A stretch of 64,000 nucleotides of DNA, taken from NCBI GenBank assembly GCA_910585345.1, contig CAJUDS010000010.1, forward strand, positions 1-64,000. The letters run 5' to 3'. Origin of the DNA: an uncultured Lachnospiraceae bacterium (GTDB taxonomy: Bacteria > Bacillota > Clostridia > Lachnospirales > Lachnospiraceae). Under the pieces are notes generated by a model. That model saw only the letters and a program-made list of their open reading frames with translations, did not search any database and was not told the origin of the DNA. Both the position numbers and the translations under genes were made by a program. This document shows positions 22,146 to 29,939 of this stretch, in pieces (position 1 is the stretch's first letter; the number at the start of each line of letters is the position of its first letter).

Positions 22146-24530
22146 TCACTTCCAATAAACTTTCCGCATAAAATCCAATACCGTTTCTTCTACTCCGTCA
22201 TCTACTAAAATAAAACCGTCACGATCTGTTCTAAACAATTCATTCGGCATAACTTTTTCGCCACGCTTTGAACGCTTATACCCAATATGGTCAACCTCTG
22301 CCATAAAAATAGGATAATCTAACTGCTGTGCAACAGTACTGAATACCCACCAGGTATTTACAAACCCAAATATTTTTGAAGTGTCCTTATCAATTTTGCA
22401 GATATCCTCAATCTCAGTACGATACTTCGCAATCAGTTCATCACAAGAAAGCCCCCTGTCACACTCTGGCAAATGATTTTTCAATAAGTTGATGATTATA
22501 GCAGACTCTTCCGGATTCGTTAAATTCTTAATCGATGGCAGGCTTTCTTTCGACTTTTTTCCGTCATAAACTGCAAGTAGATTATCTGCACGAGTTTTCA
22601 GAGCATTATATTGTTTACCTGCTTCCTCCCAAAGCTCATCCCAATGTTGTAATTCCTCTTTTGTTTTCTTTTGTGCGAAAAGTATACTTGTTTTGGTAGA
22701 GGTAAACGGTTCAAATGCCGATTGGGGCAGAGAGACAACTGCTCTCACAATAAAATAACGGTAAATAAACAAACGTATATATTTATTCTCTGTCGTATCA
22801 AATACACTTTCCGGCAGCACCGCCGCAAGCCGTCCGTTTTCACGCAAAAGCTGATACCATCGTTCAATAAACAAATTCTCAGAATTTTTTTTATTCCCAA
22901 ATAGAAATTCTGCTGAAAGTGTTTTCTTTGTGTCATTATCAAGCTCAACGCTGAAAGGGGGATTCGTAAGAATCAGATCAAATTGACCGTTTACCTCCAA
23001 TCCGCCGTATAATTCATCCTTCACGCTTCCAATAAGCGCATTGGGCGCAGTCTCTTTTTCATAACATGAAAAGGGAAGCAGACCATCTTTAACAAAGATA
23101 TTCGTTGAGCCGTCTCCATGAAGAATCATATTTACTTTTATTGCTGTTCCAAGATTAAAATTAATCTCACTTGCATAAATATAATCTTTCGCCCAAATAT
23201 GCTCATGATAATCGGGATAAAACCATGTATCTATTTTTTCTCTGACAGCTCTTGAATTGCCAAGCGAAGAACGAAAGCGATATTTCATGTTTTGCGTAAT
23301 AAATTTCATATACTCGAGCAGAAATGTACCGCTTCCTGCGGAAGGATCAATCATATAAGGAATCTCCCGGTCTTCCCGAATACGCCTGATTGCCAATCGG
23401 TCTGCCTGCACTGCCCAGAGCATAAAGCGGACAATATTGATATGTGTAAAAAATTGTCCTTTGCTTTGTTTAAAACCATTACGAATAATACCTTCAAAAA
23501 AATCTCCAAGTATATCCTTGCCATCAAAACTGTTTTTTCCGTCGACAAATGAGATATTTTCCAGTTTTTGAACCGTATATTTTAATTTTGTAAGTGAAAA
23601 TTTCTTCGTATCGATCACATAAGACTTTTTTAACTCAGTCTCATTAGAAATGTATAACTTTGCCTTCAATGCCCGCCGGTATAGCTCATTAATCCGATGA
23701 AATAGCTGATCGTTTGTTTCAAATTCTTCCGTATTCTCTTTTACATACGTAAAAGACTGAAAATCATAGGTATCACCGTCTTCCGTCTCATCTTCATCCT
23801 GGATTTTAGCAAGAATAAGATTGGTTAAAGAAGCAAATACTTCATTATCATCCGTTCCTCCTCCTCCCCACAGGACGTTATGTAAATCAATTTGGAGACG
23901 TTCAAGAACCTCGTGCGTAAAATCTGTTTCAAGATCTTTGGGAGAAGCCTTTCTATAGGGATGCTTTTGTGCCCTTCCATAACGGACAGGAAGTTCATTT
24001 ACACTTTCACGCTCTCCGTCAATCCAGCTACTGAATGTAGGAAATTTCTCACTGTCTATAATGATACATTCATCACGCAACCTGCCTCCTGCATCATTTA
24101 ACGTATACAATACAAGGTACTTCACAGCCTTGCCTTCCGTACGTTCCATTCCCGCAAGTTTGTATAGCTGTTCTTCGATAACAGAATCTTGATCAAGCAT
24201 GGCATAATCGGACGGAGATTTTAATTCAATAAATAAAAACGCATTCCCTTCTGTATCACGAACAATAACATCAATCCGGCTTGTAATGGTATGCGGTCTG
24301 CCAGCCGTATACTCGCGTTCAATCTCTATACACGACGGTGCATAGCCAAGTTCATTTACAAGTCTCGTCAGAATAAAAGAACGCACTATTTCCTCTTCGC
24401 CACTGATTTCATTGATTTTTCTCCATTGCTTAATTCCAGTGTAGCAAACTTTGCGGTTCTCCAAGTCGTACTCTTTTACAACCCTGATCTGTCCTGCGTT
24501 TATATAATCAATAATCAGCTCTTTATTCAT
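22146..24530 (-). CDS. Fused nuclease-adenine methyltransferase of a BcgI-like restriction system
   Basis: A 794-residue protein. Residues about 45-150 resemble the type I R N-terminal nuclease domain, with TSRIDVIVRDTEGNAFLFIELKSP as a PD-(D/E)xK core. From about 330 it is an HsdM-type N6-adenine methyltransferase: FFTHINIVRFML, DPSAGSGTFLLEY (SAM motif I) and LILTNPPFS (catalytic NPPF). A nuclease and methylase in one chain with a separate S protein is the architecture of BcgI (type IIB), which cuts on both sides of its site. Both genes are AT-rich compared with their chromosomal neighbours, a sign of transfer. The pair sits between unrelated housekeeping genes. Confidence 0.88.
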   Translation of the reverse strand: MNKELIIDYINAGQIRVVKEYDLENRKVCYTGIKQWRKINEISGEEEIVRSFILTRLVNELGYAPSCIEIEREYTAGRPHTITSRIDVIVRDTEGNAFLFIELKSPSDYAMLDQDSVIEEQLYKLAGMERTEGKAVKYLVLYTLNDAGGRLRDECIIIDSEKFPTFSSWIDGERESVNELPVRYGRAQKHPYRKASPKDLETDFTHEVLERLQIDLHNVLWGGGGTDDNEVFASLTNLILAKIQDEDETEDGDTYDFQSFTYVKENTEEFETNDQLFHRINELYRRALKAKLYISNETELKKSYVIDTKKFSLTKLKYTVQKLENISFVDGKNSFDGKDILGDFFEGIIRNGFKQSKGQFFTHINIVRFMLWAVQADRLAIRRIREDREIPYMIDPSAGSGTFLLEYMKFITQNMKYRFRSSLGNSRAVREKIDTWFYPDYHEHIWAKDYIYASEINFNLGTAIKVNMILHGDGSTNIFVKDGLLPFSCYEKETAPNALIGSVKDELYGGLEVNGQFDLILTNPPFSVELDNDTKKTLSAEFLFGNKKNSENLFIERWYQLLRENGRLAAVLPESVFDTTENKYIRLFIYRYFIVRAVVSLPQSAFEPFTSTKTSILFAQKKTKEELQHWDELWEEAGKQYNALKTRADNLLAVYDGKKSKESLPSIKNLTNPEESAIIINLLKNHLPECDRGLSCDELIAKYRTEIEDICKIDKDTSKIFGFVNTWWVFSTVAQQLDYPIFMAEVDHIGYKRSKRGEKVMPNELFRTDRDGFILVDDGVEETVLDFMRKVYWK

Positions 24531-24981
24531 TCCATTCTCCCTTTTTGGGCTACCATAATATTTCTGCTTATGCTTAAAACACCACCCATTAACCTTTTAC
24601 TAGGATATCATACCGCCTACAATTATACAAGAATCCTGAAACACAGGAATCAATACCTGCCCCGCCAAACACATTTATGAACAAATTTTATGGAATTCTT
24701 TATACGTCAGTAATGATAAACGCTCAGACAGTTAGAAAATTCGATCTTTCCTGACCGAAGCGCGAACAGAAATTTATGCCATGCGGCAACTCACAAAAGC
24801 AGCTATGTATATTCCCAAAATATTCATCCCCTTTACTGCTGCAAAAATATCTGTACTACTGCATTCAATTCACACGTTTATCATTTCAAACCGCACATTC
24901 TCCTTGAAAAAGCAGCGGTTTTATGTATAATGTAGAAAGTGGCTCAAACCATAAAAATAAAGAAAATATGAGGTTGCAAAC
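24531..24981. other. Gene-free stretch between the restriction pair and the ABC-F gene
   Basis: A divergent spacer of 451 bases, AT-rich. It contains a near-perfect inverted repeat GAATCCTG / CAGGAATC at 24631-24651, about 100 bases upstream of the restriction genes, which could be an operator for them, and the ABC-F promoter at 24904-24931. I see no RNA gene or open frame worth reporting in the remainder. Confidence 0.5.
24904..24931 (+). promoter_or_regulatory. Sigma-A promoter of the ABC-F gene
   Basis: TTGAAA at 24904-24909 and TATAAT at 24926-24931 with a 16-base spacer. The -10 ends about 50 bases before the ABC-F start codon. Confidence 0.75.
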
Positions 24982-26619
24982 ATGATCAGTGCAAACAATG
25001 TCACCTATAGAGTAGGCAAAAAAGCATTATTTGAAGAAGTAAACATCAAATTTACCGAGGGCTGCTGCTACGGCCTGATCGGCGCCAACGGCGCGGGAAA
25101 ATCCACCTTTCTGAAAATTCTTTCCGGACAGCTTGATACGACCAAAGGCGATATTGCCATTACACCGGGACAGCGCCTTTCTTTTCTGGAACAGGATCAT
25201 TTCAAGTATGACAATTACCCGGCCATGGATGTGGTCATTATGGGGAATGAAAGACTCTACCAGATCATGAAGGAAAAGGATGCCATTTACGCAAAAGAAG
25301 ACTTCTCCGATGAAGACGGTATCCGCGCCAGCGAGCTGGAAGCGGAATTTGCAGAAATGGACGGCTGGGAGGCGGAATCAAACGCCGCCATGCTGCTCAA
25401 CGGACTGGGAATCGATCCCCAGTGCCACAACAGCTTTATGAAAGATTTAAACGGCAATGAAAAAGTAAAAGTACTGCTTGCCAAAGCGCTGTTCGGCAAT
25501 CCGGACATACTGCTTCTCGACGAGCCTACCAACCATCTCGATCTGGACGCTATCGCGTGGCTGGAAGAGTTTTTGATCGGTTTTGAAAACACGGTGATCG
25601 TCGTTTCCCACGATCGTTATTTCCTGAACAAAGTATGTACCCATACGGCGGATATCGATTACGGAAAAATCCAGCTCTATGCCGGAAATTATGACTTCTG
25701 GTTTGAATCCAGCCAGCTTCTGATCAAACAGATGAAGGAAGCCAACAAAAAGAAGGAAGAAAAGATCAAAGAACTGCAGGAATTTATTTCCCGTTTCTCC
25801 GCCAACGCTTCCAAATCCAAGCAGGCTACTTCCCGCAAAAGAGCGCTGGAAAAAATCGAACTGGATACGATCAAACCTTCCAGCCGCAAATACCCTTATA
25901 TTGATTTCCGTCCCGACCGCAGCATCGGCAATGAAGTACTGACCGTAGAGGGCCTTTCCAAAACCGTCAACGGGGAAAAGATACTGGACAATATTTCCTT
26001 TATTTTAGGACATGACGATAAAGTTGCCTTTGTAGGCAGCAACGAACTTGCCAAAACAACGCTCTTCCAGATTCTGACAGGCGAAATGGAACCTGACGAA
26101 GGCACTTATAAGTGGGGCGTTACCACTTCACAGGCATATTTCCCCAAAGACAGCACGAAGGAATTTGACAACGATCTGACGATTGTAGACTGGCTGACAG
26201 GATACTCCCCCGTCAAAGATGTCACTTATGTGAGAGGTTTCCTCGGCCGCATGCTTTTTGCCGGGGAAGACGGCGTCAAAAAGGTGAAGGTTTTATCCGG
26301 CGGGGAAAAGGTGCGCTGCCTGCTCTCCAAAATGATGATTTCCGGCGCCAACTGTCTGATCCTCGACGAACCGACCAACCATCTGGATATGGAATCCATT
26401 ACCGCGCTCAACAATGGCCTGATCAAATTCCCCGGCGTCGCGCTGTTCTCCTGCCACGACCACCAGTTTGTGCAGACTACCGCCAACCGCATTATGGAAA
26501 TTCTGCCAAACGGACAGCTCATCGACAAGATTACCACTTACGATGAATATCTGGAAAATGACGAAATGGCCAGAAAACGCACTGTTTATACGGCAAATAA
26601 AGAAGACGACGATAATTAA
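24982..26619 (+). CDS. ABC-F family ATPase (YbiT/YkpA-like)
   Basis: A 545-residue soluble protein with two ATP-binding cassettes in tandem and no membrane segment, the ABC-F layout; such proteins act on the ribosome. The first cassette has Walker A GANGAGKST, signature LNGNEKVKVLLAKAL (a divergent form) and Walker B ILLLDEPTNHLD. A charged interdomain linker near 240-310 (KQMKEANKKKEEKIKEL) is typical. The second cassette has a normal signature (LSGGEKVR) and DEPTNHLD, but its Walker A reads GSNELAKTT. The same variant is, to my memory, common in this subfamily. It starts a plus-strand run with the PHP and Cof genes. Confidence 0.92.
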   Translation: MISANNVTYRVGKKALFEEVNIKFTEGCCYGLIGANGAGKSTFLKILSGQLDTTKGDIAITPGQRLSFLEQDHFKYDNYPAMDVVIMGNERLYQIMKEKDAIYAKEDFSDEDGIRASELEAEFAEMDGWEAESNAAMLLNGLGIDPQCHNSFMKDLNGNEKVKVLLAKALFGNPDILLLDEPTNHLDLDAIAWLEEFLIGFENTVIVVSHDRYFLNKVCTHTADIDYGKIQLYAGNYDFWFESSQLLIKQMKEANKKKEEKIKELQEFISRFSANASKSKQATSRKRALEKIELDTIKPSSRKYPYIDFRPDRSIGNEVLTVEGLSKTVNGEKILDNISFILGHDDKVAFVGSNELAKTTLFQILTGEMEPDEGTYKWGVTTSQAYFPKDSTKEFDNDLTIVDWLTGYSPVKDVTYVRGFLGRMLFAGEDGVKKVKVLSGGEKVRCLLSKMMISGANCLILDEPTNHLDMESITALNNGLIKFPGVALFSCHDHQFVQTTANRIMEILPNGQLIDKITTYDEYLENDEMARKRTVYTANKEDDDN

Positions 26620-26632
26620 GGGCTGGATTTTT

Positions 26633-27478
26633 ATGATCGATTTACACGTACATTCCAATCAATCAGACGGGACTTATACGCCCGCGCAGCTTGTGCAGTA
26701 CGCTGCCAAAAAGGGACTGACTGCCTTCGCCCTCACCGACCACGATACAACGCAGGGGCTTGACGCGGCGATTGCATCTGCCCGGCAGCATTTTGTCACA
26801 GTCATTCCGGGCATTGAATTTTCCACCGTTTATGAAGAAAAGGATATTCACATACTGGGGCTTTTCATTGATTACAAAGCGCCCGTTTTCCTATCCGCAC
26901 TGGCTGATTTTGTTGCTTCCAGAGAGCGCCGCAATGAAAAAATGTGCCAAAAACTGCGGGAATATGCCGGTATGGACATTCATTATAAGAAACTGCTGCA
27001 GGCATTCCCCGGCGCCGTTATCACAAGGGCGCACTATGCCCGGTATATGCTGGATCACGGTTATGTCGGCAGTATGGCGGAAGCCTTCGAACGTTTCATC
27101 GGCGATCGTGCTCCCTGCTTTATTCCCCGGGAAAAGGTCACGCCCATGCAGGCAGTCAGACTAATCCGGCAGGCGCACGGTGTTCCCGTGCTGGCCCATC
27201 CGCCGCTCTATCATATGAGCGACGCACGGCTGGAGGGCCTGGTGGATACGCTGGCAGACTGCGGACTGGCAGGTATCGAAGCCCTGTATTCCACCTATAC
27301 CGCAGGGGAAGAAGCCCACATGAAAAGCCTCGCCAGGCAGTATGGACTGCTCATAACCGGAGGTTCTGATTTCCATGGCTCCAACAAACCCGATATTGAT
27401 CTGGGAACCGGCAGAGGTAACCTGCATGTCCCCGATTCTATTTTAGAAGATCTGCATAAGTATCAGGAGAACCTATAA
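26633..27478 (+). CDS. PHP-domain phosphoesterase
   Basis: A 281-residue metal-dependent phosphoesterase of the PHP family. The metal ligands are visible: DLHVHSNQSDG at the N-terminus, FALTDHDT, IPGIEFS, ITRAHYARYM, VLAHPP and GGSDFHG near the end. This subgroup includes 3',5'-nucleoside bisphosphate phosphatases (YciV/RNase AM); the exact substrate is uncertain. The open frame extends far upstream inside the ABC-F gene, but the ATG at 26633 places DLHVHSN at the terminus as in relatives. It starts 14 bases after the ABC-F stop. Confidence 0.9.
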   Translation: MIDLHVHSNQSDGTYTPAQLVQYAAKKGLTAFALTDHDTTQGLDAAIASARQHFVTVIPGIEFSTVYEEKDIHILGLFIDYKAPVFLSALADFVASRERRNEKMCQKLREYAGMDIHYKKLLQAFPGAVITRAHYARYMLDHGYVGSMAEAFERFIGDRAPCFIPREKVTPMQAVRLIRQAHGVPVLAHPPLYHMSDARLEGLVDTLADCGLAGIEALYSTYTAGEEAHMKSLARQYGLLITGGSDFHGSNKPDIDLGTGRGNLHVPDSILEDLHKYQENL

Positions 27479-27480
27479 CA

Positions 27481-28296
27481 ATGGAGAAAAAAATATTTTT
27501 TACCGACCTGGATGAGACTTTACTGACTAAAGAAAAGACAATGACGCCCGCTACTATGACGGCCGTTAAAAAACTAACCGAAGCAGGTCATTATCTCGTC
27601 TTTACGTCCGGCAGGCCGCTAAACAGCATCATAGAAGCACGCCGCCTTCTGCCCGTTTCTGACCGCAACTTATTTTACATTGCCAACAACGGCGGACTGA
27701 TCGTCAATGCGCAGACGATGGAATCCGTCTGGGAAAACAGACTGACAATGGAAGAAACCGTCTATCTCTTACAGGCAGGCGCAAAAGCAGGCGTCCACTG
27801 CCACACTTACACCGATGATTCCATAGTCGCCAAAAGCCAGACGCCGGAACTCACCTTTTATCAGAGAACCATCCATCTGCCGGTCATCTTTTCTGATGAT
27901 CTTCCCGGCGTATTACAAAAACCGCCCTTCAAATGCCTAGCCATCAGTCTGGACGGACGGGCCAAAATAGAAGCGCTGCGGGATACCCTGCTTCCCTGGG
28001 CCGAGGGCCGCGTCGCTCTGATCTGCTCCACGGACCGTCTGCTGGAAATGTTTCCTGCCACTGCTGGAAAAGGAACCGCTCTCAAACGACTGGCAGAATA
28101 CCTCAATGTCCCCATTTCCCATACAATGTCCGCCGGAGATCAGGACAATGATATTTCCATGCTGGAAGCAGCCGGATTGGGCGTAGCCATGTGCAACGGT
28201 TCCCCGGGCGCACGCGCCGCCGCCGACGCGGTAACAAAGACCGACAATAACCACGACGGACTCGTACCGTTTCTGGAACAGTTTTTTGGAATATAA
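27481..28296 (+). CDS. Cof-type HAD-superfamily phosphatase
   Basis: A 271-residue HAD phosphatase. Motif I is FTDLDETLL, motif II FTSGRP, and motifs III-IV are KGTALKRLAEYL and SAGDQDNDISML. The insertion between motifs II and III is the C2B cap of the Cof group, which dephosphorylates sugar phosphates and cofactors such as FMN or PLP. It begins two bases after the PHP stop codon with AGGAG in the end of the PHP gene, so the two are coupled. A strong terminator follows. Confidence 0.9.
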   Translation: MEKKIFFTDLDETLLTKEKTMTPATMTAVKKLTEAGHYLVFTSGRPLNSIIEARRLLPVSDRNLFYIANNGGLIVNAQTMESVWENRLTMEETVYLLQAGAKAGVHCHTYTDDSIVAKSQTPELTFYQRTIHLPVIFSDDLPGVLQKPPFKCLAISLDGRAKIEALRDTLLPWAEGRVALICSTDRLLEMFPATAGKGTALKRLAEYLNVPISHTMSAGDQDNDISMLEAAGLGVAMCNGSPGARAAADAVTKTDNNHDGLVPFLEQFFGI

Positions 28297-28300
28297 TTTC

Positions 28301-28340
28301 AGGAGGAAAATCAAAATCTGTGATTTTCCTCCTGTTTTTT
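28301..28340 (+). terminator. Terminator after the Cof phosphatase gene
   Basis: A 13-bp perfect stem AGGAGGAAAATCA / TGATTTTCCTCCT with a seven-base loop, followed by G and six T. It ends the ABC-F/PHP/Cof transcript. Its T-run reaches the last base pair of the convergent minus-strand gene. Confidence 0.9.
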
Positions 28341-28599
28341 ATCCTTCCACAATCAAATATCTTCCGTCGCCGACTACGAATACCTCATCGGCTTCCAAAA
28401 TGGCTTCCTCATCAGCGCCATCCGTATCAATGCCCGCCTCGTCAAAGTATTCCCACACTTCCTTTGGAGAGTTTACGACCACCGCCATACACTCTTCCAG
28501 AAAATCTGCGGCCTCTTCCACACTTTCCGCCACCGCCTCCGGAAACAGCTGGCACTGATTGGCTAAAAAGCACTGTAACACGATTTCATCAAACTGCAT
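28339..28599 (-). CDS. Small acidic conserved protein of Lachnospiraceae type
   Basis: An 86-residue acidic protein: MQFDEIVLQCFLANQCQLF, EEAADFLEECMAVVVNS, KEVWEYFDEAGID and a C-terminal DEVFVVGDGRYLIVEG. I recall very similar short proteins from Lachnospiraceae, sometimes annotated glyoxalase without basis. The longer open frame to 28719 is ignored because GGAAAGGAAGG stands right before the ATG at 28599. It follows the HAD phosphatase gene by 32 bases and is the last gene of the ppk1-maf run. Function unknown. Confidence 0.8.
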   Translation of the reverse strand: MQFDEIVLQCFLANQCQLFPEAVAESVEEAADFLEECMAVVVNSPKEVWEYFDEAGIDTDGADEEAILEADEVFVVGDGRYLIVEG

Positions 28600-28631
28600 A
28601 TGATTCCTTCCTTTCCACAAAGATTGAAATT

Positions 28632-29282
28632 CTACAAATAATCCAGCAGCTCCAGCGGCCGCGCAATAATTGCGTCCGCATGGTTCTCTTCCAGTTCTTT
28701 CCGATCGCGGAATCCCCACAGTACGCCTACCGTAAAAGCGCCTGCATTTTTTCCGGTCTGCATATCCGTGTTGGTATCGCCTACATATAATAGTTCCTCC
28801 ACTGCTATTCCCAGCGCGGCCGCAATCAAAAATACCCCGTCAGGACTTGGCTTTTGATTGATTTCCGGCGTCTGCCCCTGTATAACGTCAAATACCGCAT
28901 CGCCAAAGAGATCGTGAATCACCTTGCACGTATTGGGATGCGGTTTATTGGAAAGCACCGCCACCCGTATCCCGCGCCCTTTTAATTCCGACAGCAGCTC
29001 CGGTATGCCTGCATAAGGCTTTACCTGATACATACAGTCTACGGCAAACAGTTTATCATATTCCGCCTTCACTTCTTCATATAGATCCGACCGGTCCGTT
29101 TCCTGATTTGCCAGCGTACGGCGTATCAGTTCCGCCGCGCCGTCGCCCACAAAATATTGATACCGCTTCGTATCAAACGTCTGCAGGCCGTATTTCTGAA
29201 GCGCCCTGTTCGCACAATAGGCGATTGAGAGTACGGAATCCGATAAGGTACCGTCCAGATCGAAAACCACCGCTTTTTTCAT
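28632..29282 (-). CDS. HAD-superfamily hydrolase, phosphoglycolate phosphatase-like
   Basis: A 216-residue HAD phosphatase with motif I VFDLDGTLSDS, an alpha-helical C1 cap (residues 15-85), motif II AVLSNKPH, the motif III lysine in QKPSPDGVF and motif IV YVGDTNTDMQTG. Relatives hydrolyse phosphoglycolate or pyrophosphate-like substrates (Gph/PpaX); the substrate cannot be fixed here. The ATG overlaps the end of maf by four bases (ATGA), so the pair is cotranslated. Confidence 0.9.
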   Translation of the reverse strand: MKKAVVFDLDGTLSDSVLSIAYCANRALQKYGLQTFDTKRYQYFVGDGAAELIRRTLANQETDRSDLYEEVKAEYDKLFAVDCMYQVKPYAGIPELLSELKGRGIRVAVLSNKPHPNTCKVIHDLFGDAVFDVIQGQTPEINQKPSPDGVFLIAAALGIAVEELLYVGDTNTDMQTGKNAGAFTVGVLWGFRDRKELEENHADAIIARPLELLDYL

Positions 29283-29896
29283 TTCCAGCTCTCCTCTATC
29301 TTTTTCAACGCCTGGTACAAACCCGCGACGGGGAGACCAAGCACCGTACTGTATTCCCCCTGTATCTCATCCACGAACATGGCAAAGCTTCCCTGGATGC
29401 CATATGCCCCCGCCTTGTCCATTGATTCCCCTTTGGCAATATAGGCGCGGATTTCCTGCTCATTCATTGAATGTACCGTTACAGATGCCTTTTTGGAAAA
29501 AATTTCATATGATATGTTATCATTTTCTATAATAGCGATTGTTACTCCTGTGTACACCGCATGAACCCGGCCCTGGATACGACTGAGCATCGAGAAAGCC
29601 TCTTCCTCTGTCCGCGGTTTTCCCATCACCTTACCGCCGCAGACAACAATCGTGTCAGAGCCAATGACAAGTCTCTTCTTTCTTTCCTGCTGTTTACCGC
29701 CTTCCCTTATACGCGAAGCGATATCCGCCGCTTTTTGATACGAAAGGCTTTCCACGGTCTCTGATGGTGTATCGCCCGTTATTTTTTCTTCCAGATCGCT
29801 TGGCATAGTTTCAAAAGCAAGCCCCATCTGCGCAAGCAGCTCTTTTCTGCGGGGCGAGCCCGAAGCCAGTATAATTTGTACATCCTCCGTCATCAT
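29279..29896 (-). CDS. maf: Maf family nucleoside-triphosphate pyrophosphatase
   Basis: A 205-residue Maf protein, which hydrolyses dTTP, UTP or modified nucleotides to the monophosphate and has been tied to septum control. The hallmark SGSPRRKELLAQMG is at the N-terminus, followed by VIGSDTIVVCGG and a central KPRTEEEAFSMLSRIQGRVHAVYTG; MDKAGAYGIQG closes the active site. The specificity (YhdE or YceF type) is not resolved here. RBS GAGG stands five bases upstream. It lies between ppk1 and the HAD phosphatase. Confidence 0.93.
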   Translation of the reverse strand: MMTEDVQIILASGSPRRKELLAQMGLAFETMPSDLEEKITGDTPSETVESLSYQKAADIASRIREGGKQQERKKRLVIGSDTIVVCGGKVMGKPRTEEEAFSMLSRIQGRVHAVYTGVTIAIIENDNISYEIFSKKASVTVHSMNEQEIRAYIAKGESMDKAGAYGIQGSFAMFVDEIQGEYSTVLGLPVAGLYQALKKIEESWK

Positions 29897-29939
29897 GTTG
29901 TCCTCTTATTTGATGCGATTTGTTATGTTGAACACGCCG

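Noticed and set aside
28301..28312. AGGAGG as a ribosome binding site
   Set aside because: It is the 5' arm of a terminator hairpin and no start codon follows.
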